Shown: positions 52,401 through 59,903, counted from the stretch's first letter. The stretch: 64,000 nt of DNA from Castor canadensis (GCF_047511655.1 NC_133391.1:123636384-123700383), one strand, 5' to 3'. Numbers and translations: made by a program. The notes: generated by a model from the sequence alone, not told the origin.

Positions 52401-55400
52401 AAGGTACTGTTTCATGAACCAAGACCATTAAATAACCTGCTCTATTGAGTAGCTGACTTTGGAAACAGTCCACAAATGATATCTTCAAAATGTCTAAAGT
52501 CACTTTATATAGCTAGCATTTACTGAGTATTTACTTGTGCCAGGCATGATGCCAAATACCTTGTAAATAGTAACAGCTTTAATTTTCATTATACTCTAAA
52601 AGGTTGATATATATCATATAGACAGGGTACAGATAATCCCTAGTGATGGTAATTTGCACGTTTAGATAACAAATAATTGGCTAAGCCTACATTTAAACCC
52701 AGATGATTTCACTGTTCAAATTTCTGAAATAATTATAAACCTGAGGTTATAAACCTGGAATGTTGTCTTATCAGAAATATCTCATGGAATTCAAAGTAGG
52801 ACCATATCCCAAACAGAGTATTAACTACCTAGAGATCAATGATGGGGGGGCAGGTAAAATGGTTGGGGAGGGGTGTCTGACCCTCATTCTTACTTTTAAC
52901 TAGGAAAATAATTTAAGTATAACCTGAAGATGAACAGATGCCCTGAAAGAGATATAGGAGGCTGTTTCTCTCAATTTAAATCTCTAAGATTTTAAGATCA
53001 TTTTTTGTTCTTTTGTTTTTAATTTTATTTATTTATTTTTACAGTACTAGGCCTTGCACTCAGGGTCTCATGCTTGCTAGGCAGGTATTCTACCACTTGA
53101 GCCATTCCACCAGCCCTGGTTTTTTTTTTTTTTAAGACAAGGTCTTGCTAGGTAGCCCAGGCTGGCCTTGAATTTGGGATTTTTCTGCTTCGGCCTCCTG
53201 AATGCTGGGATTACAGGTGTATAACGCAATTTTAACACATACTGGTGTCCTCTATTTCTTCCTAATTTTTTTTTTCTGCTTTCAGAAGAAATTGAATTTT
53301 AACAAAGAAATACAGTCTCTAGGCAATCCTGAACTGCTCTTTTATAAGTGTTGCTGAATTCACCCAAACATATATAACTGGCTGGTAATATTAACAACTT
53401 AGGTAGATCCAGGTGCTGGTGGCCCACACTTGTAATCCTAGGTATTTAGGAGGCAGAGATCAAGAGGATCATGGTTCAAGGTCAGCCCAGGCAAACAGCT
53501 TAAGAGACCTTGTCTCCAAAATAACCAGAGTAAAGTAGATTGCAAATGTGGCTGAAGTTGTGGAGCGGCTGCTTTGCAAGTGTGAGGCTCTGAGTTCAAA
53601 CCCTAGTACTGCCAAAAATAAAGTAACTTAGGTACAATCTTCTTCAAGTTCAGTCTTTACTACATTCTATAGCCTTATTGTTTTAGTCCTTGAAGGCATT
53701 CAAATTTAAAAACCCTGGTTTAATTTTTGGCATTTTGTACAAATTGAAGTGAATCCACTATGCAGGAATTCATCTTGAAAATGTTCAAAAAAATTATCTT
53801 TTTGTTATTGGATAATTTCCTGGAGAGTAAATGCCGATGGCATTTTACCAAATGCCTTCAAAGATTTATCCTTCTATACTTGTCTTTGCATCCTTAATGT
53901 ATTTCCATGTTTATGATTTAACAGATGAATCCAGAAATATTGCTGGGCCTTACTGTCAATAACTCATGCTAGAATCACCTGTTTTAAGGTTCTAAATATC
54001 TCTTAGAAAGGTTTCTATGAAATAATAGTGGGCTCTAAATTCTTAGGCCTTGATTATTCTTAAGTACTGCCCAGGTAAATAAGAAATAAGTCTTTTCTTT
54101 TAAGATCATTGCATTACTTGAAGTAAACCTAATCTTTCCCAGTTTTGAATTTCATTCTTCCACAATGAAAACAATCTGCTGTTCTTGGATAAAAACTGCT
54201 CATAAAGAAGAATCTCATGATTCCTGACTGTACCTTGTATTTTCAGTTGTGTACAAACATTTCAAAACAACAAAACTGTGATATGATTTTCCTAACTTCT
54301 AATTCTTGATTAACAATCTTGTGATTTTTACTTTTATTGCAAAGTAAAAATCAAATGTACTGTGCAAGATTGCATAATAGCCATCAACTTTTTTTTTTTT
54401 TTTGATGGGACTGGGGTTTGAACTCAGGGCTTCATGTTTACAAAGCAGACAGTCTAGTGTTTGAGCCACACCTCCAGTCTATTTTGCTCTAGTTATTTTG
54501 GAGATAGGGTGTCTTGAACTATTTGCCCAGGCTGGCCTTGAACCTTGATCCTCTGGATCTCAGCTTCCCAAGTAACTAGAAATATAGGTCTGAGCCGCCA
54601 GTGCCTGGCTTTAACCAACTTTTATTTGCAAGTTGACTGGCAGTACTAAATGACTTCTTGAAGTTTTTCCAGCAGTCTTGATTGCAAAATGAGAAGATTT
54701 AAAATGAAAGAGGAAGGAGTTCCTCAAGAAGCTGCCTGAACTCTGCCCCTACAGCCAGTATATTTTTAGTTGACAGTTTTTAGAAGCACTCATGCACATG
54801 ATGATTGTTTTTAGACTAGTCTTCATTTGAGACAATACAAAGGTACAAAAAAAAATCAAGAGTATTTCGATAGAGACAAAGCTATAAGGTCTGGCAGACT
54901 ACTGGGTTGCAAAAGTGGCTGGAATGGTAGAGCGCCTGCCTACCGATTGTGAAGCCCTGAGTTCAAAATCCAGTACCAAAACAACAAAAAAAATGGACTC
55001 CTTGTGTTTTAATCATTGTAGGTATTTTTATGAGGTGCTGTGTAAACCCAATATGACATTTTGCTTCTAAGAAGCTTATAATGTCCTAATAATCAGCCAA
55101 GTAGTAAGTCAGCATTAATATTCATTAAGCTTGAACTACTGAGGCTGGGAACATAGCTCAGTCGTAGGGCATTTGCCCAGCATGTTTGAGAACCTGGGTT
55201 CTATTCCTAGCACCACAAAAGAAAGAAAAAAGGACTGAATAAGTAAATTGCTTTCCTATCCATATTTGGTATTTTCCTTCAGTTATAGTATTAAAGATAC
55301 TTCATCACTAGACAAACTGGCAATTTGTTTCAAAATGAGGCATCAACTATTCATTATACATCATTGGAATCATCAAGAATCTGGTTTCTTACTCTGAACT

Positions 55401-58400
55401 ACATTTATGTCACTTGAATAGCACTTCCAACAGAATTGCTTTTAGTTTTACTATTAAAAAAAACTATTGTTACACTTAGGGTAATAAAGAAAAAGCATAG
55501 TACTATCAGATTTAAGGAATTCATAAAAATACAAACTATTCATCTTAATTCACAGCAATATCAGATTCAATCACAGTAAGTAACAGAATGAAAGGACAGA
55601 CATTTTACCATCAACTTCAGTATAAGCAATTTATTACAACTCACTTAAAAGGTTGCTACTACTAAGGAGAATTCAAAAAGCTCTTGAGTTAATTCACCTG
55701 ATACTTAATTGTTTCTGGGACTGAAGCTGTACATATATTATATCACAATTATTTCTTTACAATGTAAAGAATACATAGGTTTTATTATGGACACAAACAA
55801 AAAAAAGTCATTAAAAATGTAATAACTAATATAAATTCATTCATTTATTTCAGTTCAGAGAATTCTTTTTAACAATCAGTAGACTTCATTACATACTAAA
55901 AATAACACCATATTTATGCACAAATAAATTAATTTTTCCATTAAGAGCTAATTTTCCTTTAAGAAGATTTCCCACATATTCACAGTACATTACATCACAG
56001 AACACCCATATCTGGCCTAAATGTCTCTGGATTGTAGCGTTACAAGAAGGAAGTTCATTATGTCTGATAACATGATTGAGTTTTATCCAAATGTCTTCCA
56101 GAGTTTGGTTGTTGCAAACAGTGTGTTCTATTATCCATCTTGCTCTATATAATGAATGCAAATTTAGGTTCTTTAAACTATCTTGCAACTTTTTAGACAA
56201 AGGAAAAATCTTTTCAGCACAACTGTTGCTGGGAAGTGAAACACTCCAAGACCTCCTCTTGTGCTGTTTTTCCTTTTTTGATTTTTCATCCAGATTTCCC
56301 GAATCAGTCTGTTCATTAAGTGTGTATGATTGGATTAAGTGCTGCTTTTTCAAACTGGGTTGAAACTCCAAAAGATCTACTGTGCAATCATAACTCTGTG
56401 TTTTAACACCACGTTCTGAAACGCTTAAGTACTGTTTCACATCCTTAGCTGCCTCTCCAGAAATTACAGGTGGTAATCCTTTAGGTTTGAGTGGAAGTTT
56501 CGACCCATCATGAGGAAACCAAGGAGTAAATCTTGATAGTGGACGAGTAGGAAAGTCTTGAATTGCTTTTTCTACAATTTTTGTCAGTTGTATGGGATCA
56601 TTCTCATATGGTCGATAATGTAATATTATTTCGGTAGTCATTTTGCAGTAATCCAGTAACTCTTAATGAAGAGAAAGTTTCTTAGCAGAACTCCTCAGAG
56701 CTAGAATGTAATTTATTATTACAAGACTGTTTTGTTTCTCTTGTCAAATCAGAGGGAACAGGACCTAAAGTGGAAGTATTACAAAGAATAAGATATGGTA
56801 GGTATAGCCTGTATATAAACGGGCAGGGAGAAAAGGAAAAAACAAAAACCAATCCCAACATGATATTTTATCACAATACTACCATAAATGTGAAGTAATC
56901 CACAAACTTGAAAATCCTTTATCAAGATACGAGATCTCAGTAGGATGCCCAATAAGATCTCTTTTAACCTAAAAACACTAGTAGCCAACATGTTTAATTC
57001 AACAAATAAAGGAATGAAAATACTAATGTTAATAGACTAAGCAAACTTAGTCTTAAAACTATAGCAGAAACAAAAAAGTAAATTAGTGATTCTTAAAATA
57101 TTATACTCCCATAATGCAATATTAAAAATTTCGAGACATCTGAATTGAGGACAATGAAATAGCTGTAATTTTTAATCTATTTGGGAGAAAATTAGTTGCC
57201 TTATACTGTAAAATTTTATGAATTCTACCAAATATATAGATAAACCTCTTAAGGATTATTTCTCATTCTCAATAGTGAACACTAAAACCATGAATACAGT
57301 TTGACTTCACATTTTAATCCAGATACGAACCAGTTTTGTGACAGTCTTCTCTGTATAACCCAGGCACTAAAGCAGTATTGAGCTCCTAGTACCATGGCTC
57401 CTGAATTTCAATCTGGAGGAAGGACAAGTCTAGTCTCTCTCTATTTATTTATTTTTCTTTCAGAACACAGAGTCCTCAGGTTGCCCCCAAACTGACCCAT
57501 TGATAAAAAGTGACTGCATACAGTACATAGGCTCAAGAATGGAGTCTTTCGGGATCTGATCTGCAAGTTGGGCTTCCTAACCAAAGCTGTAAGAGCCACA
57601 AGGCAGGCGCTTTCATATTTTAACTTAGTATAGAAAAAAAAATCAGAAGCTGACTTCCCTTCTCTCCTAATCATTAGAGAACTAACTGAGGGTTCTCCCA
57701 ATGGTGAGATGGAACTAGAGACTGATTCTAAAGAGTTAAGAAATAACTAATTACATAATTCTTTAATGCCCACTAACAGGTAGTTTCTGCTGGGTATTGA
57801 GGAGGGGAGCGGGAGGGGGCGGAGTGGGTGGTAAGGGAGGGGGTGGGGGCGGGGGGAGAAATGAACCAAGCCTTGTATGCACACATGAATAATAAAAGAA
57901 AAATGAAAAAAAAAATAAATAAAAAAAAAAATAAAAAATAAAAATAAAAAAAAAAAAAAAAAAGAAAAAAAAATCAGAAGCTGACTTCCCTTCTCTCCTA
58001 ATCATTAGAGAACTAACTGAGGGTTCTCCCAATGGTGAGATGGAACTAGAGACTGATTCTAAAGAGTTAAGAAATAACTAATTACATAATTCTTTAATGC
58101 CCACTAACAGGTATGGTAACTCTCAAATTTATAAATGACTATAATTCTTAGCATCTATAATTTTTAATACAGGTCTAAATATGTAATAACATACTCTTTC
58201 AAGAATCCGTAATTATTGTGCTTATTTTTTTTTTCTTTCTTCTTCCTTACACCCTCACACTGTAAGGTAGGACATGGAGAAATTTTTTCATTGTCATCTG
58301 AACTTATTCAGTGCTATACTCAGGGACAACTGAAGTTGAAAGAGCTCCTTTTAAAAAATTATCTCTTAAGATACTCTCAACATTTTACATGTTAATATAT

Positions 58401-59903
58401 AAGAAAGTAAACTTAAATGGCCATTTAAATTGACATACCTGACATTATCAGTAAAATTAAAAATTGTGAAAATTCTTGATTAACTACAACACTGGGGGAA
58501 GAATGGTACCAAAGAGAATTAATAAAGCAGAAACTATGAGTGAAATGTAAAGTACTTGCCCTTTCAGTCTGCTGAAACTTTAATAGGTATCTTCTACTTT
58601 GAAAATAAAGAATAGTAACAGAAAACTATTAATTTCTAATGGGAGTTAGACTTTATATCATTAGAATTTCTATTTAATTTGTAAAAGATCACACCCAGCA
58701 ACTACAAGTGTTCCAAATTCCCATCAAAGTAGTCAGTAAGGTAATGATCTCTGAACACGCAGTTTCATCCATTAGGAGACAATATGGCATCTTAGATGGA
58801 GGTGGGTTTTGTGCTGAAATACTGTCTCAATCACCTTCTAGATAGGTAGTCTACTTAAGAGATGTGAGACTGAGATAGTGAATGTACAATAAATTCCTTT
58901 TGCCCAGTCTATTTTAGTCTACATCATCTGCTCAGGCTAAGCCTACAGGTGCTATTGCTGTACTACCTAAGTTGCAAAGTTTCTTAACTTAAGCCATCAG
59001 TATACGATTCTGTTATAAATGAAACTTGTGACCTTCTGGAATGTTTGGAGTCAACATCATAGAAGATGTGGCAGGAGTAATAAAAGTAATAAGGAGAACT
59101 TCAAAATGGATGCCTTAAAGAAGGTAAGTGCAATTCAAACTAATCCAAGTATCTAATGAGCTCAGGTCAAGGCACTGCTGACCACACTTTAGGGCATCCA
59201 AGAAAACGTGCGTTTGTGGTAATAGAAAACATATAAAACAATGGAAATTCCAGAAAAGTTCGTCCTACTGTTTTTTTTTCTTCCCTAAGTAATGATCTAA
59301 TGAAATCCTCAAAACTTACTCAAAATTGAGGCGTACAGAAATGAACGATAGGAAGAGATTCTGGACTTACTTCCCAAGCACACAATACCGCATAGTACTT
59401 TGAAGTACACCGCAGTGTGCCTCGACAAATCTAAGTTATGGGTCGCAGCACCTTGCGTTTCTAAAGCCTCGGCACCGTCAAGAAATGCCATCTTTGCGGA
59501 TAAAGCTGAGGCCCGGTGGCCGTCGGTGCCACTCGGTCAGACGAGAGACGGGAGGAAAAGGCGCTTTAAACGCCGCCGTCACTTGTGCCGGTGCAGACAT
59601 CTCCCTCACGGGTCCAAAAAGTACGCTGGAGGCTAAAATCTTGAGAACACAGCAGTGCTGCTGCAGACGGCAGACGGCAGACGGCGATCCGTCCGTTTGC
59701 AGCCATTCTAAGAGGAGCCTTAACCTAGGAAGCAGGTAGACGTTCCGCCGCCCGGCTATTCGGTATCTATGGACGCAGTCTGCGAGGCCAAGGCCTGCAG
59801 CACTCGTGAGGTCAGGAAGAAAGCAGAATAAGGAGCCTCGGGCTCGCAATGCCTTACCTTTCAGCGCCAGCAGATGCTCCTGCTTGGGGGGATTCACTTC
59901 CAT
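28332..59903 (-). CDS. TRAPPC13: TRAPPC13, trafficking protein particle complex subunit 13 (complete, 13 coding exons)
   Basis: Thirteen exons on the minus strand join without a phase conflict: 59858-59903, 50008-50076, 49040-49139, 47551-47635, 40078-40205, 38843-38915, 38293-38337, 35255-35272, 33349-33482, 31725-31923, 30606-30706, 28553-28703 and 28332-28439. The total is 1257 nt, or 418 residues plus stop, close to the human length of about 417. The N-terminus reads [15 protein letters not shown]; the start has A at -3 and G at +4. The protein is the DUF974-family subunit of the metazoan TRAPP III complex, which acts on Rab1/Rab11-type trafficking and autophagy at the Golgi. The first intron is 9.8 kb and contains SHLD3 on the same strand. 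The gene is head-to-head with TRIM23 and tail-to-tail with SGTB. No frameshift or premature stop is seen. Confidence 0.97.
28553..28703 (-). CDS. TRAPPC13: TRAPPC13 coding exon 12
   Basis: It encodes (S)[18 protein letters not shown], then [20 protein letters not shown] and ends VQGLQ in phase 0. The acceptor is GATCCCTCAG and the donor GTATGT. Confidence 0.97.
29396..29727 (-). mobile_element. Three-module composite SINE (7SL-7SL-tRNA)
   Basis: Antisense tRNA-like part (TTGGTACTTGGATTTGAACT), a B1-like module ending near CATCATGCCCAGAG and a second from GAGATGGGGTCTTTCTTACT to CACTATGCCCAGCT. Confidence 0.75.
29950..30022 (-). mobile_element. tRNA-like SINE fragment
   Basis: GGGATTGAACCTAGGGCCTT and CTCTACCACTTGAGCCATGC in antisense. 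Confidence 0.65.
30606..30706 (-). CDS. TRAPPC13: TRAPPC13 coding exon 11
   Basis: It encodes [20 protein letters not shown] then [13 protein letters not shown] plus two bases. The acceptor is TTCTGATAG and the donor GTAATG. Confidence 0.96.
31725..31923 (-). CDS. TRAPPC13: TRAPPC13 coding exon 10
   Basis: The largest exon (199 nt). It encodes [20 protein letters not shown], continues through [20 protein letters not shown] and ends LQRM in phase 0. The acceptor is TACCTCTCAG and the donor GTGAGT. Confidence 0.97.
32296..32375 (-). mobile_element. ID-like SINE
   Basis: TAGTGCTGGGAATGAACCCA and GCTAGACAAGCACTCTACTA, the antisense of an ID core. Confidence 0.75.
33023..33130 (+). mobile_element. 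B1/7SL-like SINE
   Basis: GCACTTGGGAGGCTGAGGCA and CCAGCCTGGAAACACAGCTT, then an A-rich tail. Confidence 0.7.
33247..33270. repeat. (CA)n microsatellite
   Basis: About 12 CA dinucleotides preceded by a TATATG/TGTA-type run. Confidence 0.85.
33349..33482 (-). CDS. TRAPPC13: TRAPPC13 coding exon 9
   Basis: It encodes [20 protein letters not shown] then [20 protein letters not shown] and QAGE plus two bases of a cysteine codon. The acceptor is ATATCTTCAG and the donor GTAAAT. Confidence 0.96.
35255..35272 (-). CDS. TRAPPC13: TRAPPC13 18-nt microexon
   Basis: The minus strand reads AGTGACCTCAGTTCTGTG, encoding SDLSSV. It sits between a pyrimidine-rich acceptor ending CCATTAG and donor GTAATT. 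These six residues fall at the junction where the longer human protein carries the same hexapeptide, as I remember it. The exon is phase 0 at both ends, so including or skipping it keeps the frame (418 or 412 residues). Confidence 0.88.
36475..36562 (+). mobile_element. tRNA-like SINE
   Basis: GGGGCCATGGCTCAAGTGGC, GAGTTCAATCCTCAGTACTG and an A-run. Confidence 0.8.
36882..36962 (-). mobile_element. tRNA-like SINE
   Basis: GTACTGGGGTTTGAACTCCA and GCTTGCTAGGCAGGCATTCT in antisense. Confidence 0.8.
38293..38337 (-). CDS. TRAPPC13: TRAPPC13 coding exon 7
   Basis: A 45-nt exon, phase 0 at both ends, encoding [15 protein letters not shown]. The acceptor is GTTTAACCAG and the donor GTAAGT. Confidence 0.96.
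38843..38915 (-). CDS. TRAPPC13: TRAPPC13 coding exon 6
   Basis: It encodes [20 protein letters not shown] then FKFQ. The acceptor is CTATTTCAG and the donor GTATTG. It leaves in phase 0. Confidence 0.97.
39500..39615 (+). mobile_element. B1/7SL-like SINE
   Basis: GAGCAGACATGGTAGTGCAC start, GAAGCAGGAGGACCAGGAAT and AGTGAGACCCTTTCTC, then an A-rich tail. Confidence 0.7.
39838..39887. repeat. Poly(T) flanked by 15-bp direct repeats
   Basis: TTTTGTAAAAGTTAC occurs at 39838-39852 and 39873-39887, with a 10-nt AGTAAAAAGT segment and a T-run between. Confidence 0.8.
40078..40205 (-). CDS. TRAPPC13: TRAPPC13 coding exon 5
   Basis: It encodes [20 protein letters not shown] then [20 protein letters not shown]. 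The acceptor is CTTTCAAG and the donor GTAAGG. Confidence 0.97.
40528..40745 (+). mobile_element. Composite SINE (7SL-tRNA)
   Basis: B1-like GGTGGTACATTCCTATAATC ... GTGTGAGACCGTATCT, then the tRNA-like part GGGGCTTGAGTGGTAGAGCA ... CCCAGTACTGCC and an A-run. Confidence 0.8.
41822..42120 (+). mobile_element. MIR-family element split by a SINE
   Basis: The left part runs through TATTTAATCCACAATCCTGA and CCTATTTTACATACAATG. The right part resumes with CCCCAAGGTTATACAAGTAG. The SINE at 41974-42064 sits between. Confidence 0.65.
41974..42064 (+). mobile_element. tRNA-like SINE with target-site duplication
   Basis: Close to the family consensus: GCTGGTGGAGTGGCTCAAGT ... GCGTTCAAACCCCAGTTCCA. The 12-bp AAAAAGTAACAG flanks it at 41962-41973 and 42065-42076. 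Confidence 0.9.
42330..42440 (+). mobile_element. Old LINE/CR1-type relic
   Basis: GCCAGAGACTGTTCTAGGAT, then ACATCACGGAATAAAACAGA and CCCTGTCCCTGGGGAGTTTA resemble a common old LINE 3' tract. Family not certain. Confidence 0.4.
42892..43064. mobile_element. MER5A-type hAT DNA transposon relic
   Basis: It has ATCACCTGAGG and GAAACTCTGGTGATGG blocks and ends in AGTTTGAGAACCACTG, the MER5 terminal inverted repeat. Confidence 0.75.
43463..43550 (-). mobile_element. B1/7SL-like SINE fragment
   Basis: A CT-rich run, then GTATAGCCCAGGTTGGCTTT and CCTCAGCCTCCTGAGTGCTA. Confidence 0.65.
44461..44808 (+). mobile_element. Three-module composite SINE (7SL-7SL-tRNA)
   Basis: The first B1-like module starts AGCTAAGCATGGTGGCTCAC, the second spans TGATCTCAGCTACATGGGAG, and the tRNA-like part is GAGGCCCAAAGGGTAGAACA ... 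GAGTTCAAACCCAGTAATGC. Confidence 0.8.
44993..45285 (+). mobile_element. MaLR-type LTR relic (MLT1-like)
   Basis: The order AAATTCATGTGTTGAAGACT, a GGAGGTGGGG block, ATGTGAGGATACAGCAGGAA and AACTGTGAGAAATAAA is typical of MLT1 LTRs. It ends in a poly(A)-like run; no internal sequence. Confidence 0.75.
45698..45803 (-). mobile_element. B1/7SL-like SINE fragment
   Basis: GATGGGGTCTTGCTATGCAG, TCCTTGATCTCACAATCCTC and GGCGTATGTCACCACACCTG. Confidence 0.65.
46485..46830. mobile_element. Ancient hAT-type DNA transposon relic
   Basis: It contains the AAAAGGTCATATGACAAATA and CAGGCCATGTAG end and, 300 bp on, AAATTTGGCCTACAGTC, resembling the paired ends of a common mammalian hAT element. Confidence 0.6.
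47551..47635 (-). CDS. TRAPPC13: TRAPPC13 coding exon 4
   Basis: It encodes [20 protein letters not shown] then VVKDILVK and ends in phase 0. The acceptor is TATTTCACAG and the donor GTAAGT. Confidence 0.97.
47803..47885 (+). mobile_element. ID-like SINE
   Basis: GGTTGGGGATGCTCAGTGAT, CTTGACTAGCATGTGAAAGG and GGGTTCTATCTCTAGCACTT, then an A-rich tail. Confidence 0.7.
47967..48182 (+). mobile_element. Composite SINE (7SL-tRNA)
   Basis: B1-like GGATGGGCGCAATGGCTTAT ... TCGTGAGACCCCCATCTCCA, then GGAGCTGTGGCTCAAGCACT ... GAGTTCAAACCCCAATCCCA. Confidence 0.85.
48733..48810 (+). mobile_element. ID-like SINE
   Basis: TAGGGGCTGGGGATGTAGCG and CATACCCAAGGCCCTCAATA, then an A-run; box B is partly deleted. 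Confidence 0.7.
49040..49139 (-). CDS. TRAPPC13: TRAPPC13 coding exon 3
   Basis: It encodes (G)[18 protein letters not shown] then [14 protein letters not shown] plus two bases. The acceptor is CTGATGCAG and the donor GTAAGA. Confidence 0.96.
49213..49305 (+). mobile_element. ID-like SINE
   Basis: GTGTACAGCTCAGTAGTGGA, CCCAGCATGCATGAGGGCCT and TTTGATACTCAGCAACAC, then an A-run. It lies about 75 bp upstream (in TRAPPC13 sense) of exon 3. Confidence 0.75.
49490..49595 (+). mobile_element. B1/7SL-like SINE
   Basis: AAGCTGGCACATGCCTATAA, GAGGCTGAGGCAGGAGGATT and CAAGGCCAGCCTGGGCTATC, then AAATAAATAAA. Confidence 0.8.
50008..50076 (-). CDS. TRAPPC13: TRAPPC13 coding exon 2
   Basis: It encodes (V)[19 protein letters not shown] then DLP plus one base. 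The acceptor is AATTCACAG and the donor GTATGT. Confidence 0.96.
50405..50735 (+). mobile_element. Three-module composite SINE (7SL-7SL-tRNA)
   Basis: B1-like CAGGCTGGGTGTGTTGACTC, second module AAGCATGGAAGTTTGCACCT, and tRNA-like CATGGTAGAACACCTGCCCA ... GAGTTCAAACTCTAGTACCA. Confidence 0.8.
50828..51016 (+). mobile_element. Composite SINE (7SL-tRNA), tRNA part shortened
   Basis: TGGGCACCAGAGGCTCATGC ... GGCCAGCCTGGGTAAATAGT, then a shortened GGAGTGGCTCAAGGTGAAGG ... CAAGCCCCAGTACTTC. Confidence 0.8.
51576..51840 (-). mobile_element. Composite SINE relic
   Basis: Antisense CTAGAGTCATGCCTCCAGCC, then B1-like TAGCTGGGACCACAGGCACA and a second module ending GTGACCCACTGCACCTGGCT. Confidence 0.6.
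52520..52720 (+). mobile_element. MIR-family relic
   Basis: TTTACTGAGTATTTACTTGT, GCCAGGCATGATGCCAAATA and a diverged downstream tract. Confidence 0.55.
53035..53225 (-). mobile_element. Composite SINE (7SL-tRNA)
   Basis: TACAGTACTAGGCCTTGCAC, CTCATGCTTGCTAGGCAGGT, a T-run, then B1-like GGTAGCCCAGGCTGGCCTTG and GCTGGGATTACAGGTGTATA. Confidence 0.85.
53405..53628 (+). mobile_element. Composite SINE (7SL-tRNA)
   Basis: CAGGTGCTGGTGGCCCACAC ... AGACCTTGTCTCCAAAATAA, then TGCAAATGTGGCTGAAGTTG ... GAGTTCAAACCCTAGTACTG. Confidence 0.85.
54388..54612 (-). mobile_element. Composite SINE (7SL-tRNA)
   Basis: T-run, GGGACTGGGGTTTGAACTCA, GAGCCACACCTCCAGTCTAT, then CCAGGCTGGCCTTGAACCTT and a GAGCCGCCAGTGCCTGGCT end. 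Confidence 0.85.
54905..54995 (+). mobile_element. tRNA-like SINE
   Basis: TTGCAAAAGTGGCTGGAATG, GAGCGCCTGCCTACCGATTG and GAGTTCAAAATCCAGTACCA, then an A-rich tail. Confidence 0.8.
55142..55238 (+). mobile_element. ID-like SINE
   Basis: GGCTGGGAACATAGCTCAGT, TTTGCCCAGCATGTTTGAGA and GGTTCTATTCCTAGCACCAC, then GAAAGAAAAAAG. Confidence 0.8.
55889..56641 (-). CDS. SHLD3: SHLD3, shieldin complex subunit 3 (RINN1)
   Basis: An uninterrupted 250-codon frame, the same length as I recall for human SHLD3, starting [16 protein letters not shown] and ending [19 protein letters not shown]3 links REV7 (MAD2L2) to SHLD2 and is the apical shieldin subunit downstream of 53BP1-RIF1, where it limits end resection at DNA breaks in the nucleus. 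The REV7-binding proline motif PxxxPP is visible at residues 53-58 (P53, P57, P58). The C-terminal half (from about residue 145) is the most human-like part. The coding frame is intronless and sits in TRAPPC13 intron 1 on the same strand. A splice-acceptor-like site lies 20 nt before the ATG (exon side 56661), so the mRNA probably has an upstream noncoding or shared first exon. AATAAA on - at 55844-55849 and 55781-55786 are candidate 3' ends. Confidence 0.97.
   Translation of the reverse strand: MTTEIILHYRPYENDPIQLTKIVEKAIQDFPTRPLSRFTPWFPHDGSKLPLKPKGLPPVISGEAAKDVKQYLSVSERGVKTQSYDCTVDLLEFQPSLKKQHLIQSYTLNEQTDSGNLDEKSKKEKQHKRRSWSVSLPSNSCAEKIFPLSKKLQDSLKNLNLHSLYRARWIIEHTVCNNQTLEDIWIKLNHVIRHNELPSCNATIQRHLGQIWVFCDVMYCEYVGNLLKGKLALNGKINLFVHKYGVIFSM
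56642..56690 (-). promoter_or_regulatory. SHLD3: Putative 3' splice site just upstream of the SHLD3 ATG
   Basis: On the minus strand, TTTCTCTTCATTAAG is followed by a 20-nt leader to the SHLD3 ATG. The pyrimidine tract and terminal AG make a plausible acceptor with the exon starting at 56661. It implies that SHLD3 is spliced from an exon farther upstream, perhaps in the CpG island. Confidence 0.5.
57632..58113. repeat. 151-bp perfect direct repeats around the L1 insertion
   Basis: 57632-57782 and 57963-58113 are identical base for base by my reading (offset 331). Normal L1 target duplications are usually under 20 bp. Confidence 0.9.
57783..57962 (+). mobile_element. Short L1 3'-end insertion with G-rich tract and A tail
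   Basis: Starts at GTTTCTGCTGGGTATTGAGG, in the same L1 3' UTR as the two copies on the minus strand. It carries a G-rich tract and a long A-rich tail. A perfect 151-bp direct repeat flanks it (57632-57782 and 57963-58113). Confidence 0.88.
59858..59903 (-). CDS. TRAPPC13: TRAPPC13 coding exon 1 (start codon)
   Basis: ATG is the complement of 59901-59903. It encodes 15 residues plus one base and has donor GTAAGG. It lies in the CpG island. Confidence 0.96.

Larger units (their letters stand above)
50077..59857 (-). other. TRAPPC13: TRAPPC13 intron 1 (hosts SHLD3)
   Basis: A 9.8 kb intron. It holds composite and ID-like SINEs up to 55235, the SHLD3 frame (55889-56641), and the L1 3' end with its 151-bp flanking duplication (57632-58113). 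58114-59400 is unique-looking. Confidence 0.75.

Noticed and set aside
59661-59686. Triple CAGACGG-type repeat in the CpG island
   Set aside because: Too short to assign a function; probably a local duplication in the TRAPPC13 intron 1 start.
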